Source: CAMLIZ01 sp040758375
GTDB taxonomy: Bacteria > Pseudomonadota > Gammaproteobacteria > Burkholderiales > Burkholderiaceae_C
Reading direction: 5' to 3'
NCBI GenBank assembly: GCA_040758375.1
Contig: JBFLWE010000015.1
Span: 1-64,000, forward strand
Length of the DNA: 64,000 nt
The position numbers and the translations under genes were made by a program. Below the pieces are notes generated by a model. The model worked only from the letters and a program-made list of their open reading frames with translations. It made no database searches and was not told the DNA's origin. Of this stretch, positions 1 to 8,846 are shown piece by piece (the stretch's first letter is position 1; each line of letters starts with the position of its first letter).

Positions 1-1452
1 GGCCCCATTCGCGGTGTCCTGGCTCGTCGGGTGCATGGCTCGTGTTGACGAGGCCACCATTAGGGTGCTCGGTGCCGCCCCGCGAGCGGGGGCCGGAGAA
101 CGCAGGCGCCGCCACCACCCTGCCGCTGCGCCCTCCAGAGGATGTGAGCACCGAGAGGATGTGGACGTTGGGCAGACGGGGCTGCGCCGGCCTGCTGGTA
201 TTGCCTTTGAGCGGGAGAGGCCGTCAGGCCGCAGGGGGTGGGGCGAGGTCGAGGCGGATGCGCACGATCAGCCCGTGGGGCTGGGCGCTGGCCAGCGAGA
301 CCTGCCCGCCGTGGCGCTCGACGATCTCTTTGACGATCGCCAGGCCCAGGCCGCAGCCGCTGCCTTCGTGCGTGGCGCGGAAGAAGCGCTCGAACACCTG
401 CTGCTGCAAGGCGGGGGGCAGGCCGGGCCCGTTGTCGCTGATCTCCAGCCAGGCGTTGCCTTCGTCGCGCCGCACCTGCACCGTCACCACCGCGCCACGC
501 CCGGCGTAGCGCAGCGCGTTGTCCACCACGTTGACCAGCGCCTCGCGCAGCAGCAGTTCGATGCCCAGCACTTCCACCGGTGCCTCGGGCGTCTCGCTCT
601 CCGCTTCGCTGGGCTCGCCATAACCGAGGTCCACGCCCGCTTGCAGGGCGCGCGGCACCAGCTGCGCCGTCACCTCGCGCGCCAGCCGCGCGAGGTCCAC
701 GCGCGTGCGAGCCTGGCGCGCCGCCGACTCGGGCTCGGCGCGCGCCAGCGCCAGCAACTGGTTCACCAGGTGGGCGCTGCGGGTGGCGCTCTCGTGCACG
801 CGTTCCAGCCGCGCGCGCTGAGCCGGCTCGGCGGCTTCCTTCAGCGCCAGCTCGGTCTGGCTCTTCAATCCGGCCAGCGGCGTGCGCAGCTGGTGCGCGG
901 CGTCGCTGATGAAGCGCCGCTGCGCCGCGACGCTCTGCTGCACGGCGCCCAGCAAGTCGTTGATGGCCTGGGCCAGCGCGCGCACTTCCTCCGGCGCAGC
1001 CGCCAGCTCGATCGGCGTGAGGTCGTTCGCGGCGCGCCCCTCCACCAGCTTGCGCAGCCGCTGCAGCGGCGCCAGGCCCGCGCGCACGCCGGCCCACACG
1101 ATCATGGTCATCAGCGCGATCAGCGCCGACAGCGGCAGCACCGTGTCCTGCAGGATGCTGCGCGCCAGCTCGTCGCGGCTGGCGCGGCTGCGCGCAATCT
1201 GCACCAGCATCAGCTGCGGCTGCTCGGGCTCGCCCCACGAGAGGTACAGCGCCGCAATGCGGATCGGGGTGCCGTCCATCATGCCGTCGTAGAAGTAGGG
1301 GTCGTCCAGGCGCGGCGGCCCGCTCGGCGGCGGTGGTGGCGGCAGCTTGCGGCTGCCCAGGATGAACTGGCCCGGCGGCGTGCTGACCATGTAGTACACG
1401 CGGTCCTTCGGGTCGGCCTCGATGATGTCCTGCGCGGCGCGCGGAAAGTCGA

Positions 1453-2406
<954 letters not shown>

Positions 2407-2533
2407 GACCGGAAGCTTAGCGGTCTTAATGCGGAATTGACGTTGCCTTGTCGCGACCTTGTCCCAGGGCAAACCCTTGGGGACGCTATGGCACACTGCG
2501 CGCCTTCGAAACTGGCTGTTCGCTTCGAATCCC

Positions 2534-4876
2534 TTGGACAAGATCCTGCTGCAGTTGGCCGCCGAGCTGAAGGTTCGGCCCGCCCAAGTGAATGCCGCCG
2601 TCGAGTTGCTGGATGGCGGCGCCACGGTTCCCTTCATCGCCCGCTACCGCAAGGAGGCCACCGACGGCCTCGACGACGCCCAGCTGCGCGAGCTGGAGTC
2701 GCGACTGGGCTACCTGCGCGAGCTGGAGGAACGCCGCGCCGCGGTGCTCAAGAGCATCGAAGAGCAGGGCAAGCTCACGCCCGAGCTGCGCGCCGCCATC
2801 GAGGCCGTGCCCACCAAGCAGGAGCTGGAAGACCTGTACCTGCCGTACAAGCCCAAGCGCCGCACCAAGGGCATGATTGCGCGCGAGGCGGGCCTGGAGC
2901 CGCTGGCCGACCAGCTGTTCTCCGACCCGTCGCTGGACCCGGTGGCCCAGGCGCAGGGCTTCGTGAATGCCGATGCCGGCTTTGCCGACGCGTTCGCGGT
3001 GCTCGACGGCGTGCGCGACATCCTCTCCGAGCGCTGGGCCGAAGACGCCGCGCTGGTGGGCAGCTTGCGCGAGTGGCTGTGGGAAGAGGGCTTGTTCAAG
3101 TCGAAGCTGATGGACGGCAAGGACGAGAACCACCCGGACATTGCCAAGTTCCGCGACTACTTCGATTACGACGAGCCGATCAGGTCCGTGCCCTCGCACC
3201 GCGCGCTGGCCGTGTTCCGCGGCCGCACGCAGGAGATCCTGGACGCCAAGCTGGTGCTCGATGAAGAGCTGTTGCCGGGGCAACCCTCTCTTGCAGAAGG
3301 CCGCATCGCGCGCCACCTCGGCTGGAGCCATGCCAAGCGGCCCAGCGACGACCTGATCCGCAAGACCATCTCGTGGACCTGGAAGGTCAAGCTCAGCTTG
3401 AGCCTCGAACGCGACCTGTTCGCCCGCCTGCGCGAAGAAGCGGAGAAGGTGGCGATCAAGGTCTTCGCCGAAAACCTGCGCGACCTGCTGCTGGCGGCGC
3501 CCGCCGGCAAGCGCGTGGTGATGGGCCTGGACCCCGGCATCCGCACCGGCGTGAAGGTGGCCGTGGTCAGCGACACCGGCAAGGTGCTGGACACGACCAC
3601 GGTGTATCCGCACGAGCCGCGCAAGGACTGGGAAGGCTCGATCCACACCCTGGGCCGGCTGTGCGCCACCCATGGCGTGAACCTCATCGCCATCGGCAAC
3701 GGCACCGCCAGCCGCGAGACCGACAAGCTGGCGGCCGACCTGATCAAGCGCATCCAGCAGCTGGCACCGGGCACGCAGATCGAAAAGGTGGTGGTCAGCG
3801 AAGCCGGCGCGTCGGTGTACTCGGCCTCCGAATACGCGAGCAAGGAACTGCCGGAGCTCGACGTGAGCCTGCGCGGCGCCGTGTCCATCGCACGCCGCCT
3901 GCAGGATCCGCTGGCCGAGCTGGTGAAGATCGAGCCCAAGAGCATCGGCGTGGGCCAGTACCAGCACGACGTCAACCAGAGCGAGCTGGCGCGCACGCTG
4001 GACGCGGTGGTGGAAGACTGTGTCAACTCCGTGGGCGTGGACCTGAACACCGCCTCGGCGCCGCTGCTGGCGCGCGTGTCGGGCCTCAGCAACGCGGTGG
4101 CCGCCAGCATCGTGCGCTGGCGCGACGCCAACGGCGCCTTCAAGAACCGGCAGCAACTGATGCAGGTGAGCGGCCTGGGCGCCAAGACCTTCGAGCAGGC
4201 GGCCGGCTTCCTGCGCATCCGCGATGGCGAGAACCCGCTGGACATGTCGGGTGTGCACCCGGAGACCTACCCGGTCGTGGAGAAGATCCTCGCCGCCACG
4301 GCGCGCCCGATCCACGAGCTGGTGGGCAATGCCGACGTGATCCGCAAGCTCAAGCCGGAGGCCTTTGCCGACGAGAAGTTTGGCGCCATCACCGTCAAGG
4401 ACATCCTGTCCGAACTCGAAAAGCCCGGCCGCGATCCGCGTCCGGACTTCAAGGTGGCGCGCTTCAACGAGGGCGTGGAGGACATCAAGGACCTGCAGCC
4501 CGGCATGGTGCTCGAAGGCACCGTGAGCAACGTCGCGCAGTTCGGCGCCTTCGTCGACCTGGGCGTGCACCAGGACGGCCTGGTCCATGTCAGCCAGCTC
4601 TCCAACAAGTTCGTCAACGACGCGCGCGAAGTGGTGAAGACTGGCGACATCGTCAAGGTCAAGGTGCTCGAGGTCGACCTGGCGCGCAACCGCATCTCGC
4701 TGACGATGAAGCTCGATGCCGCGGCGCCCGCCAAGGGGCAGGGCGCGCGCGGCGACAACAGCTTTCGTCCCGCGGGCCGGCAGGAGCGCTACAGCGCGCC
4801 GCCGCGCGGAGGCCCGCAGCCCGCCGCGCAAAGCGCTATGGCCGCCGCCTTCGCAAAACTGCAGAACAAGCGCTGA
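2534..4876 (+). CDS. tex: Tex family RNA-binding transcription accessory protein
   Basis: Large nucleic-acid-binding protein of about 780 residues, related to the toxin-expression factor Tex and eukaryotic Spt6. The N-terminal helical part contains LLDGGATVPFIARYRKEA. A YqgF/RNase H-like fold starts around residue 329 with MGLDPGIRTGVK. Tandem helix-hairpin-helix motifs lie near 500-580 (SVGVDLNTASAPLL, VSGLGAKTFEQAAGFLRI). The C-terminal S1 RNA-binding domain starts near 653 (LQPGMVLEGTVSNVAQFGAFVDLG). The start is uncertain: the family usually begins at a sequence like DKILLQLAAEL, so I place it at TTG 2534. An in-frame TTG at 2459 would add 25 residues. The gene is divergent from the response regulator, so the shared promoter lies around 2407-2533. 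The tail after the S1 domain is Ala/Gly/Arg-rich. Confidence 0.93.
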   Translation: MDKILLQLAAELKVRPAQVNAAVELLDGGATVPFIARYRKEATDGLDDAQLRELESRLGYLRELEERRAAVLKSIEEQGKLTPELRAAIEAVPTKQELEDLYLPYKPKRRTKGMIAREAGLEPLADQLFSDPSLDPVAQAQGFVNADAGFADAFAVLDGVRDILSERWAEDAALVGSLREWLWEEGLFKSKLMDGKDENHPDIAKFRDYFDYDEPIRSVPSHRALAVFRGRTQEILDAKLVLDEELLPGQPSLAEGRIARHLGWSHAKRPSDDLIRKTISWTWKVKLSLSLERDLFARLREEAEKVAIKVFAENLRDLLLAAPAGKRVVMGLDPGIRTGVKVAVVSDTGKVLDTTTVYPHEPRKDWEGSIHTLGRLCATHGVNLIAIGNGTASRETDKLAADLIKRIQQLAPGTQIEKVVVSEAGASVYSASEYASKELPELDVSLRGAVSIARRLQDPLAELVKIEPKSIGVGQYQHDVNQSELARTLDAVVEDCVNSVGVDLNTASAPLLARVSGLSNAVAASIVRWRDANGAFKNRQQLMQVSGLGAKTFEQAAGFLRIRDGENPLDMSGVHPETYPVVEKILAATARPIHELVGNADVIRKLKPEAFADEKFGAITVKDILSELEKPGRDPRPDFKVARFNEGVEDIKDLQPGMVLEGTVSNVAQFGAFVDLGVHQDGLVHVSQLSNKFVNDAREVVKTGDIVKVKVLEVDLARNRISLTMKLDAAAPAKGQGARGDNSFRPAGRQERYSAPPRGGPQPAAQSAMAAAFAKLQNKR

Positions 4877-4955
4877 CCAGGGCCGGCGCGTGCGGCCCGT
4901 TCGCCGCATGATGCGTGCTGAAGTTACGCCCCTTGACTCAACCCAGGAGATCTTC

Positions 4956-5561
4956 ATGCGCTCGACCCTCACCCTTGCCCTCGTCACGCTGGCCGCCGCG
5001 CTGGGCGGCTGTGCCCAGCCGCGGCAGCCGAGCAGCCCGGCCGCAGGCGGCCCGATGGGCCACGGCGGCCCCATGAGCCAGGCCGGCCCGATGGGCCACG
5101 GCATGATGGGTCGGCAGATGGCGGTGGCCACGCTGTCGCCCACGCAGGGCCATGCCGTCACCGGGATCGTGATGTTCCATGCCATGGGCGACCACGTGAT
5201 GGCCCATGCACACGTGGCCGGCCTGAAGCCGAATGCCGAACACGGCTTTCATCTGCACGAGAAGGGCAGTTGCGCCAGCGCCGACGGCACCAGCGCTGGC
5301 GGCCACTTCAACCCCGCCGGCGCGCCGCACGGGCCGCAGGACGCCGCGCACCACGCTGGCGACATGCCGGCGCTGAAGGCCGACGCGAACGGCGTGGCCG
5401 ATGTCCGGTTCATGCTGCGTGGCGTGAGCGTCGGCGCCGGCGCGGCCGACATCGTGAACCGGGCGGTGATCGTGCACGCCGAGCCCGACGACTACAAGAC
5501 GCAGCCCACGGGCAACTCGGGCGCCCGCCTGGCCTGCGGCGTCGTCGCCAAGCATCCTTGA
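4956..5561 (+). CDS. sodC: Cu/Zn superoxide dismutase, probable lipoprotein
   Basis: Copper/zinc superoxide dismutase of 201 residues that would convert superoxide to hydrogen peroxide and oxygen in the periplasm. The signal peptide ends in the lipobox LGGC with Cys19, so it is probably anchored to a membrane as a lipoprotein. The copper and zinc ligands are present: HGFHLHEKG (about 94-102), GGHFNP (about 114-119), the HH and D region after it, and AVIVHAEPDD (about 169-178). The disulfide partners are the Cys in GSCASA and the Cys in LACGVV near the C terminus. A Met/His/Gly-rich stretch with repeated PMGHG (about residues 31-53) lies between the lipobox and the fold and may bind copper. 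AGGAG at 4945-4949 fixes the ATG at 4956. Confidence 0.95.
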   Translation: MRSTLTLALVTLAAALGGCAQPRQPSSPAAGGPMGHGGPMSQAGPMGHGMMGRQMAVATLSPTQGHAVTGIVMFHAMGDHVMAHAHVAGLKPNAEHGFHLHEKGSCASADGTSAGGHFNPAGAPHGPQDAAHHAGDMPALKADANGVADVRFMLRGVSVGAGAADIVNRAVIVHAEPDDYKTQPTGNSGARLACGVVAKHP

Positions 5562-5580
5562 TCGCACCTGACGACAGATC

Positions 5581-6660
5581 GTGAAGGCGCTGCAGGTCTA
5601 CGCCGGCCCCCGGGCGCTGCAGCACCTGCGCGAGAAAGGCCTGCGCCCCGAGCACGTGGGTGTCGTCCCCGGTGCCGCGGGCGGCCCCAAGGGCCTGGTG
5701 CTCAACCCGCTGGACCGCTTCGTCTTCGGCCACTGGCTGGCGGGCAGCCGGCACACCGTGCACCTGCTGGGCGCCTCCATCGGCGCCTGGCGCATGGCGT
5801 GTGCCTGCCTGCCGGATGCCGACGCCGCCCTGGCGCGCCTGGGGCAGGACTACGTGCACCAGCGCTACGAGCACCGGCCCGGCAGGCTGCCGTCTGCGCG
5901 CCATGTGAGCGAGTCCTTTGCCGCCACCTTGCAGTCGCATTTCTCGGGGCACGAGGCGGCCATGCTCGCCCATGCGCGCTTGCGTCTGCACGTGTTCACC
6001 AGCCACGGACGGCATGCCCTGTTGCGACGCCAGGGGCGACTGCGCACGCCGATGGGCTATCTGGCGGCGTTTGCCGCCAACGCGCTGAGTCGGCGCGCCA
6101 TGGGTGGCTGGCTGGAGCGCGTGGTCTTTTCCGATCCGCGCGATCCCTTGCCGCTGCACCTGCACGACTACCGCACGCGGCAGGTGCCGCTGGACGAGCG
6201 CAACCTGCGCGCCAGCCTGCTGGCCAGCTGCTCGATCCCGTTCTGGCTGGACGCCGTGCACGACATCCCGGGCGCACCGCAGGGCGCGTATTGGGATGGC
6301 GGCATCACCGACTACCACCTGCACCTCGACTACGCCTCGATGAGCAGCGGCTCGCTGGTGTTGTACCCGCACTTCCAGCCCAGCGTGGTCCCGGGCTGGC
6401 TCGACAAGGGCCTGCGGCACCGCCACCGCGCGACGGAGCGCCTGGACAACGTGGTGCTGCTGACGCCGCACCCCGAGTGGGTGAAGACGCTGCCCAACGG
6501 CAAGCTGCCCGACCGCAGCGACGCCAAGACCTACGTCGACGACCACGAGGGCCGTGTGAAAGCCTGGAGCCGGGCGCTGGCCGAAAGCCAGCGCCTGGCC
6601 GACGAGTTCGAGGCGCTGGTGTCGCGCGGCGGCGGCATCGAGGCCCAGCCGCTGGTTTAG
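5581..6660 (+). CDS. Patatin-like phospholipase family protein
   Basis: Predicted lipid acyl hydrolase of 359 residues. It has the patatin catalytic dyad: nucleophile Ser66 in GASIG (64-68) and Asp239 in DGG (239-241). An oxyanion loop GAAGGPKG lies near residues 31-38. No signal peptide is visible, so it is likely cytosolic or peripheral. The start is the GTG at 5581, 19 bases after the sodC stop; no better in-frame start lies upstream. It may be transcribed with sodC. The natural substrate cannot be read from sequence; phospholipids or stored lipids are family-level guesses. Confidence 0.88.
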   Translation: MKALQVYAGPRALQHLREKGLRPEHVGVVPGAAGGPKGLVLNPLDRFVFGHWLAGSRHTVHLLGASIGAWRMACACLPDADAALARLGQDYVHQRYEHRPGRLPSARHVSESFAATLQSHFSGHEAAMLAHARLRLHVFTSHGRHALLRRQGRLRTPMGYLAAFAANALSRRAMGGWLERVVFSDPRDPLPLHLHDYRTRQVPLDERNLRASLLASCSIPFWLDAVHDIPGAPQGAYWDGGITDYHLHLDYASMSSGSLVLYPHFQPSVVPGWLDKGLRHRHRATERLDNVVLLTPHPEWVKTLPNGKLPDRSDAKTYVDDHEGRVKAWSRALAESQRLADEFEALVSRGGGIEAQPLV

Positions 6661-6812
6661 CCAACGACGATGCGGGCCTGTGGCGCGCCGCATCCGGTTT
6701 CCACCTGCCCGCGTATCTCGCCCCCAGACCGCGCACCGGCTCGGTGTCGTCAGGTCAAAGGGGGCGGGCCTTTCGGCCTGCCGGTCGCAAGGATCTGCCA
6801 AGGAAGATACGC

Positions 6813-8342
6813 ATGAAGACCCGTTCATCGCAGGCCAGCCGCCTGCTCCCTCTGCTGGGCGCGCTGGCGTGCGCAGGCCTGTCATTCACCACGCTGCCCA
6901 CGCTGGCTTCCAGCCACCGCGAGGCGCCGTCCATCACCACCCAGCCCAAGGTGGACGGCACCGATTTCTACATGTTCGCGAGCTACGAGGCGGGCCGCGA
7001 AGGCTATGTCACCCTGATCTCGAACTACCAGCCGCTGCAGGCGCCGTACGGCGGGCCCAACTACTTCAGCATGGATCCCAACGCGCTGTACGAGATCCAC
7101 ATCGACAACGACGGCGACGCGCGCGAGGACATCACCTTCCAGTTCCGCTTCAAGAACGCGCTGAAGAGCATCGCCCTGCCCATCGGCGGCAAGAACGTGG
7201 CGATCCCGCTCATCCAGGCCGGGCAGGTGAGCGGCCCCAATGCCGCGGCGCTCAACCTCAACGAAAGCTACAGCGTCGACGTGGTGCGCGGCAACCGTCG
7301 CGGTGGCCAGCGCGCGCCCGTCACCAGCGCCAGCGGCGGTGGCACCACGTTTGCCAAGCCGGTGGACAACATCGGCACCAAGACCATCCCCGACTACGCC
7401 GCCTACGCGGCCCAGCACATCCACACCGTCAACATTCCCGGCTGCAGCATGCCGGGCCGCGTGTTCGTGGGCCAGCGCAAGGAAGCGTTCGCGGTCAACC
7501 TGGGCACCATCTTCGACCTGGTCAACGCCCCGGTGTCGGTGATCACCGATCCTGCGCTGATCAACGCGGCGCCGAACATCATCGACGACGCCAACATCAC
7601 CACGCTGGCGCTCGAGGTGCACAAGAGCTGCCTCACCAACGGCACAGACCCGGTCATCGGCGGCTGGATGACCGCCAGCCTGCGGCAGGGCTCCCTGCTC
7701 GACCCCACGCCGGCCCGCGGCCACCAGACGGCCGCCAAGGTCGGTGGTGCGTGGACCCAAGTGTCGCGCCTGGGCATGCCGCTGGTCAACGAGGTGGTGA
7801 TCGGCCTGCCCGACAAGGACCGCTTCAACGCCAGCAAGCCCAAGGACGATGGCCAGTTCGCCGACTACGTGACCAACCCCACGCTGCCGGCGCTGCTGGA
7901 AATCGCGCTCAACCTGCCCGGCACCGCGCCGAAGAACCTGCCGCGCACCGACTTGGTCACCACTTTCCTGACCGGCATCAAGGGCCTGAACCAGCCCGCG
8001 AGCGTGACCGCTTCCGAGATGCTGCGTTTGAACACCGCGATTCCCGCCACGCCGCTGGCCCAGCAGCACCGGCTCGGCGTGATCGGCGGCGACAACGCCG
8101 GCTTCCCCAACGGCCGCCGTCCCAAGGACGATGTGGTCGACGTGTCGCTGGCGGCGGTGATGGGCGGGCTGTGCGTGCTCAATGGCGACAACAACGCCCT
8201 GCAGCTCGGGGCCGACTGCAAGCCGGCCAACGTGCCGCTGGGCGCCACGGCGCTCAAGCTGCACGACGCGGTGGACAACGCCGTGGTGCCGCTGCTGCCG
8301 GCCTTCCCGTACCTGTTCACGCCCATCCCGGGCGCTCAATGA
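6813..8342 (+). CDS. DUF4331 family exported protein
   Basis: Exported protein of 509 residues. A signal peptide covers about residues 1-30 and ends in TLASSHREAPS; the SSHREAP segment is the usual start of the mature DUF4331 domain. Other family marks are TDFYMFASYE, YEIHIDNDGDAREDITFQFRF and GRRPKDDVVDVSLAAVMG near the C terminus. No enzymatic function is established for the family and I can add none. An AAGGAAG Shine-Dalgarno at 6801-6807 supports ATG 6813. The stop overlaps an upstream in-frame ATG of the next small lipoprotein gene, so the two are very likely one operon. Confidence 0.9.
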   Translation: MKTRSSQASRLLPLLGALACAGLSFTTLPTLASSHREAPSITTQPKVDGTDFYMFASYEAGREGYVTLISNYQPLQAPYGGPNYFSMDPNALYEIHIDNDGDAREDITFQFRFKNALKSIALPIGGKNVAIPLIQAGQVSGPNAAALNLNESYSVDVVRGNRRGGQRAPVTSASGGGTTFAKPVDNIGTKTIPDYAAYAAQHIHTVNIPGCSMPGRVFVGQRKEAFAVNLGTIFDLVNAPVSVITDPALINAAPNIIDDANITTLALEVHKSCLTNGTDPVIGGWMTASLRQGSLLDPTPARGHQTAAKVGGAWTQVSRLGMPLVNEVVIGLPDKDRFNASKPKDDGQFADYVTNPTLPALLEIALNLPGTAPKNLPRTDLVTTFLTGIKGLNQPASVTASEMLRLNTAIPATPLAQQHRLGVIGGDNAGFPNGRRPKDDVVDVSLAAVMGGLCVLNGDNNALQLGADCKPANVPLGATALKLHDAVDNAVVPLLPAFPYLFTPIPGAQ

Positions 8343-8353
8343 AGGAGCCGGCG

Positions 8354-8626
8354 ATGACGACACGACGACTCTTGGCGCTGATGCAGTCGGTGTGCGTGGC
8401 GGCGCTGCTGTCGGCCTGCGGTGGTGGCGGTGGCACCGACGCGCCGGCACCGGCCCAGCCCGGCCCGCTGGAGCAGGTGCCCGGCAGCGCCAGCCAGTCC
8501 TCGGCCGGGATGACGGGCTACCTCAGGGCGCTGGGCGCGTTGACGCCCGAGGACCGCGAACCCGTGGACATCGGCAACTTCACGCCGCCTACCGTGGACG
8601 ACGCCGAGCCCGAGCCGGTCTCCTGA
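8354..8626 (+). CDS. Small predicted lipoprotein
   Basis: Ninety-residue protein of unknown function. It has a basic N terminus (MTTRRLL), a hydrophobic segment and a lipobox LLSAC at 18-22 with Cys22, followed by a Gly-rich linker (GGGGGTD) and an acidic, Pro-rich mature part ending in DDAEPEPVS. The lipobox and linker strongly suggest an envelope lipoprotein. GAAGGAG at 8341-8347 sits six bases upstream of ATG 8354. An alternative ATG at 8339 overlaps the DUF4331 stop. The tight linkage suggests it partners the DUF4331 protein. Confidence 0.75.
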   Translation: MTTRRLLALMQSVCVAALLSACGGGGGTDAPAPAQPGPLEQVPGSASQSSAGMTGYLRALGALTPEDREPVDIGNFTPPTVDDAEPEPVS

Positions 8627-8659
8627 GCTGCCGAAGCAGGCAAGGGCCGCCGGGGGCGC

Positions 8660-8665
8660 TACAAT
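8660..8665 (+). promoter_or_regulatory. Candidate -10 element of the thrS leader promoter
   Basis: TACAAT, five of six matches to the sigma-70 consensus, placed 44 bases before the leader peptide ATG. The -35 region is weak. Transcription would start near 8672 and give a leader RNA of about 170 nt before thrS. Confidence 0.55.
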
Positions 8666-8709
8666 CGGGCCCTTCCTGCATCCACAAGGGCGAGAAAGGC
8701 AGCACGGTT

Positions 8710-8751
8710 ATGACACCGCGAACTACGTCGTTCACCACCTTCAGGGGTTGA
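8710..8751 (+). CDS. Threonine-rich leader peptide upstream of thrS
   Basis: Thirteen-codon open frame reading MTPRTTSFTTFRG, with five threonines (ACA, ACT, ACG, ACC, ACC). GAGAAAGG (8692-8699) lies about ten bases upstream. It precedes a perfect terminator hairpin and thrS, the layout of ribosome-mediated attenuation as in the E. coli thr, leu and pheST leaders. Shortage of charged tRNA-Thr would stall the ribosome on the Thr codons and favour the antiterminator. The peptide is probably not functional in itself. Confidence 0.8.
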   Translation: MTPRTTSFTTFRG

Positions 8752-8757
8752 TCCGGC

Positions 8758-8833
8758 GACCGCGGCTTGTCACGTCCACAGACTTCTCGTTCACGTCAAA
8801 AAGCGCGGTCACCCACCGCGCTTTTTGTTTTTT
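8758..8833 (+). promoter_or_regulatory. thrS transcription attenuator (antiterminator and terminator arms)
   Basis: The terminator is an 11-bp perfect stem, AAAAAGCGCGG (8798-8808) with CCGCGCTTTTT (8816-8826), a 7-nt loop and a T-rich tail. Upstream, GACCGCGGCTT (8758-8768) is complementary to AAGCGCGGTC (8801-8810) except for one bulged G, so it can form a competing antiterminator. CCGCG inside the leader peptide (8716-8720) can pair with CGCGG (8761-8765) and thus protect the terminator when the leader is fully translated. The three mutually exclusive pairings are those expected of a ribosome-dependent attenuator sensing threonine charging. Confidence 0.8.
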
Positions 8834-8846
8834 GGAGTTGATGAAG

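Noticed and set aside
1..223. Possible gene at the left edge
   Set aside because: Open frames in both strands have only arginine/alanine-rich shadow sequence; no domain or start with a ribosome site is recognisable.
2486..5185. Very long open frame (899 codons) antisense to tex and sodC
   Set aside because: High-GC composition opens antisense frames. The sequence is Ala/His/Gln/Arg-biased with no recognisable domain, while tex on the plus strand is a full conserved protein.
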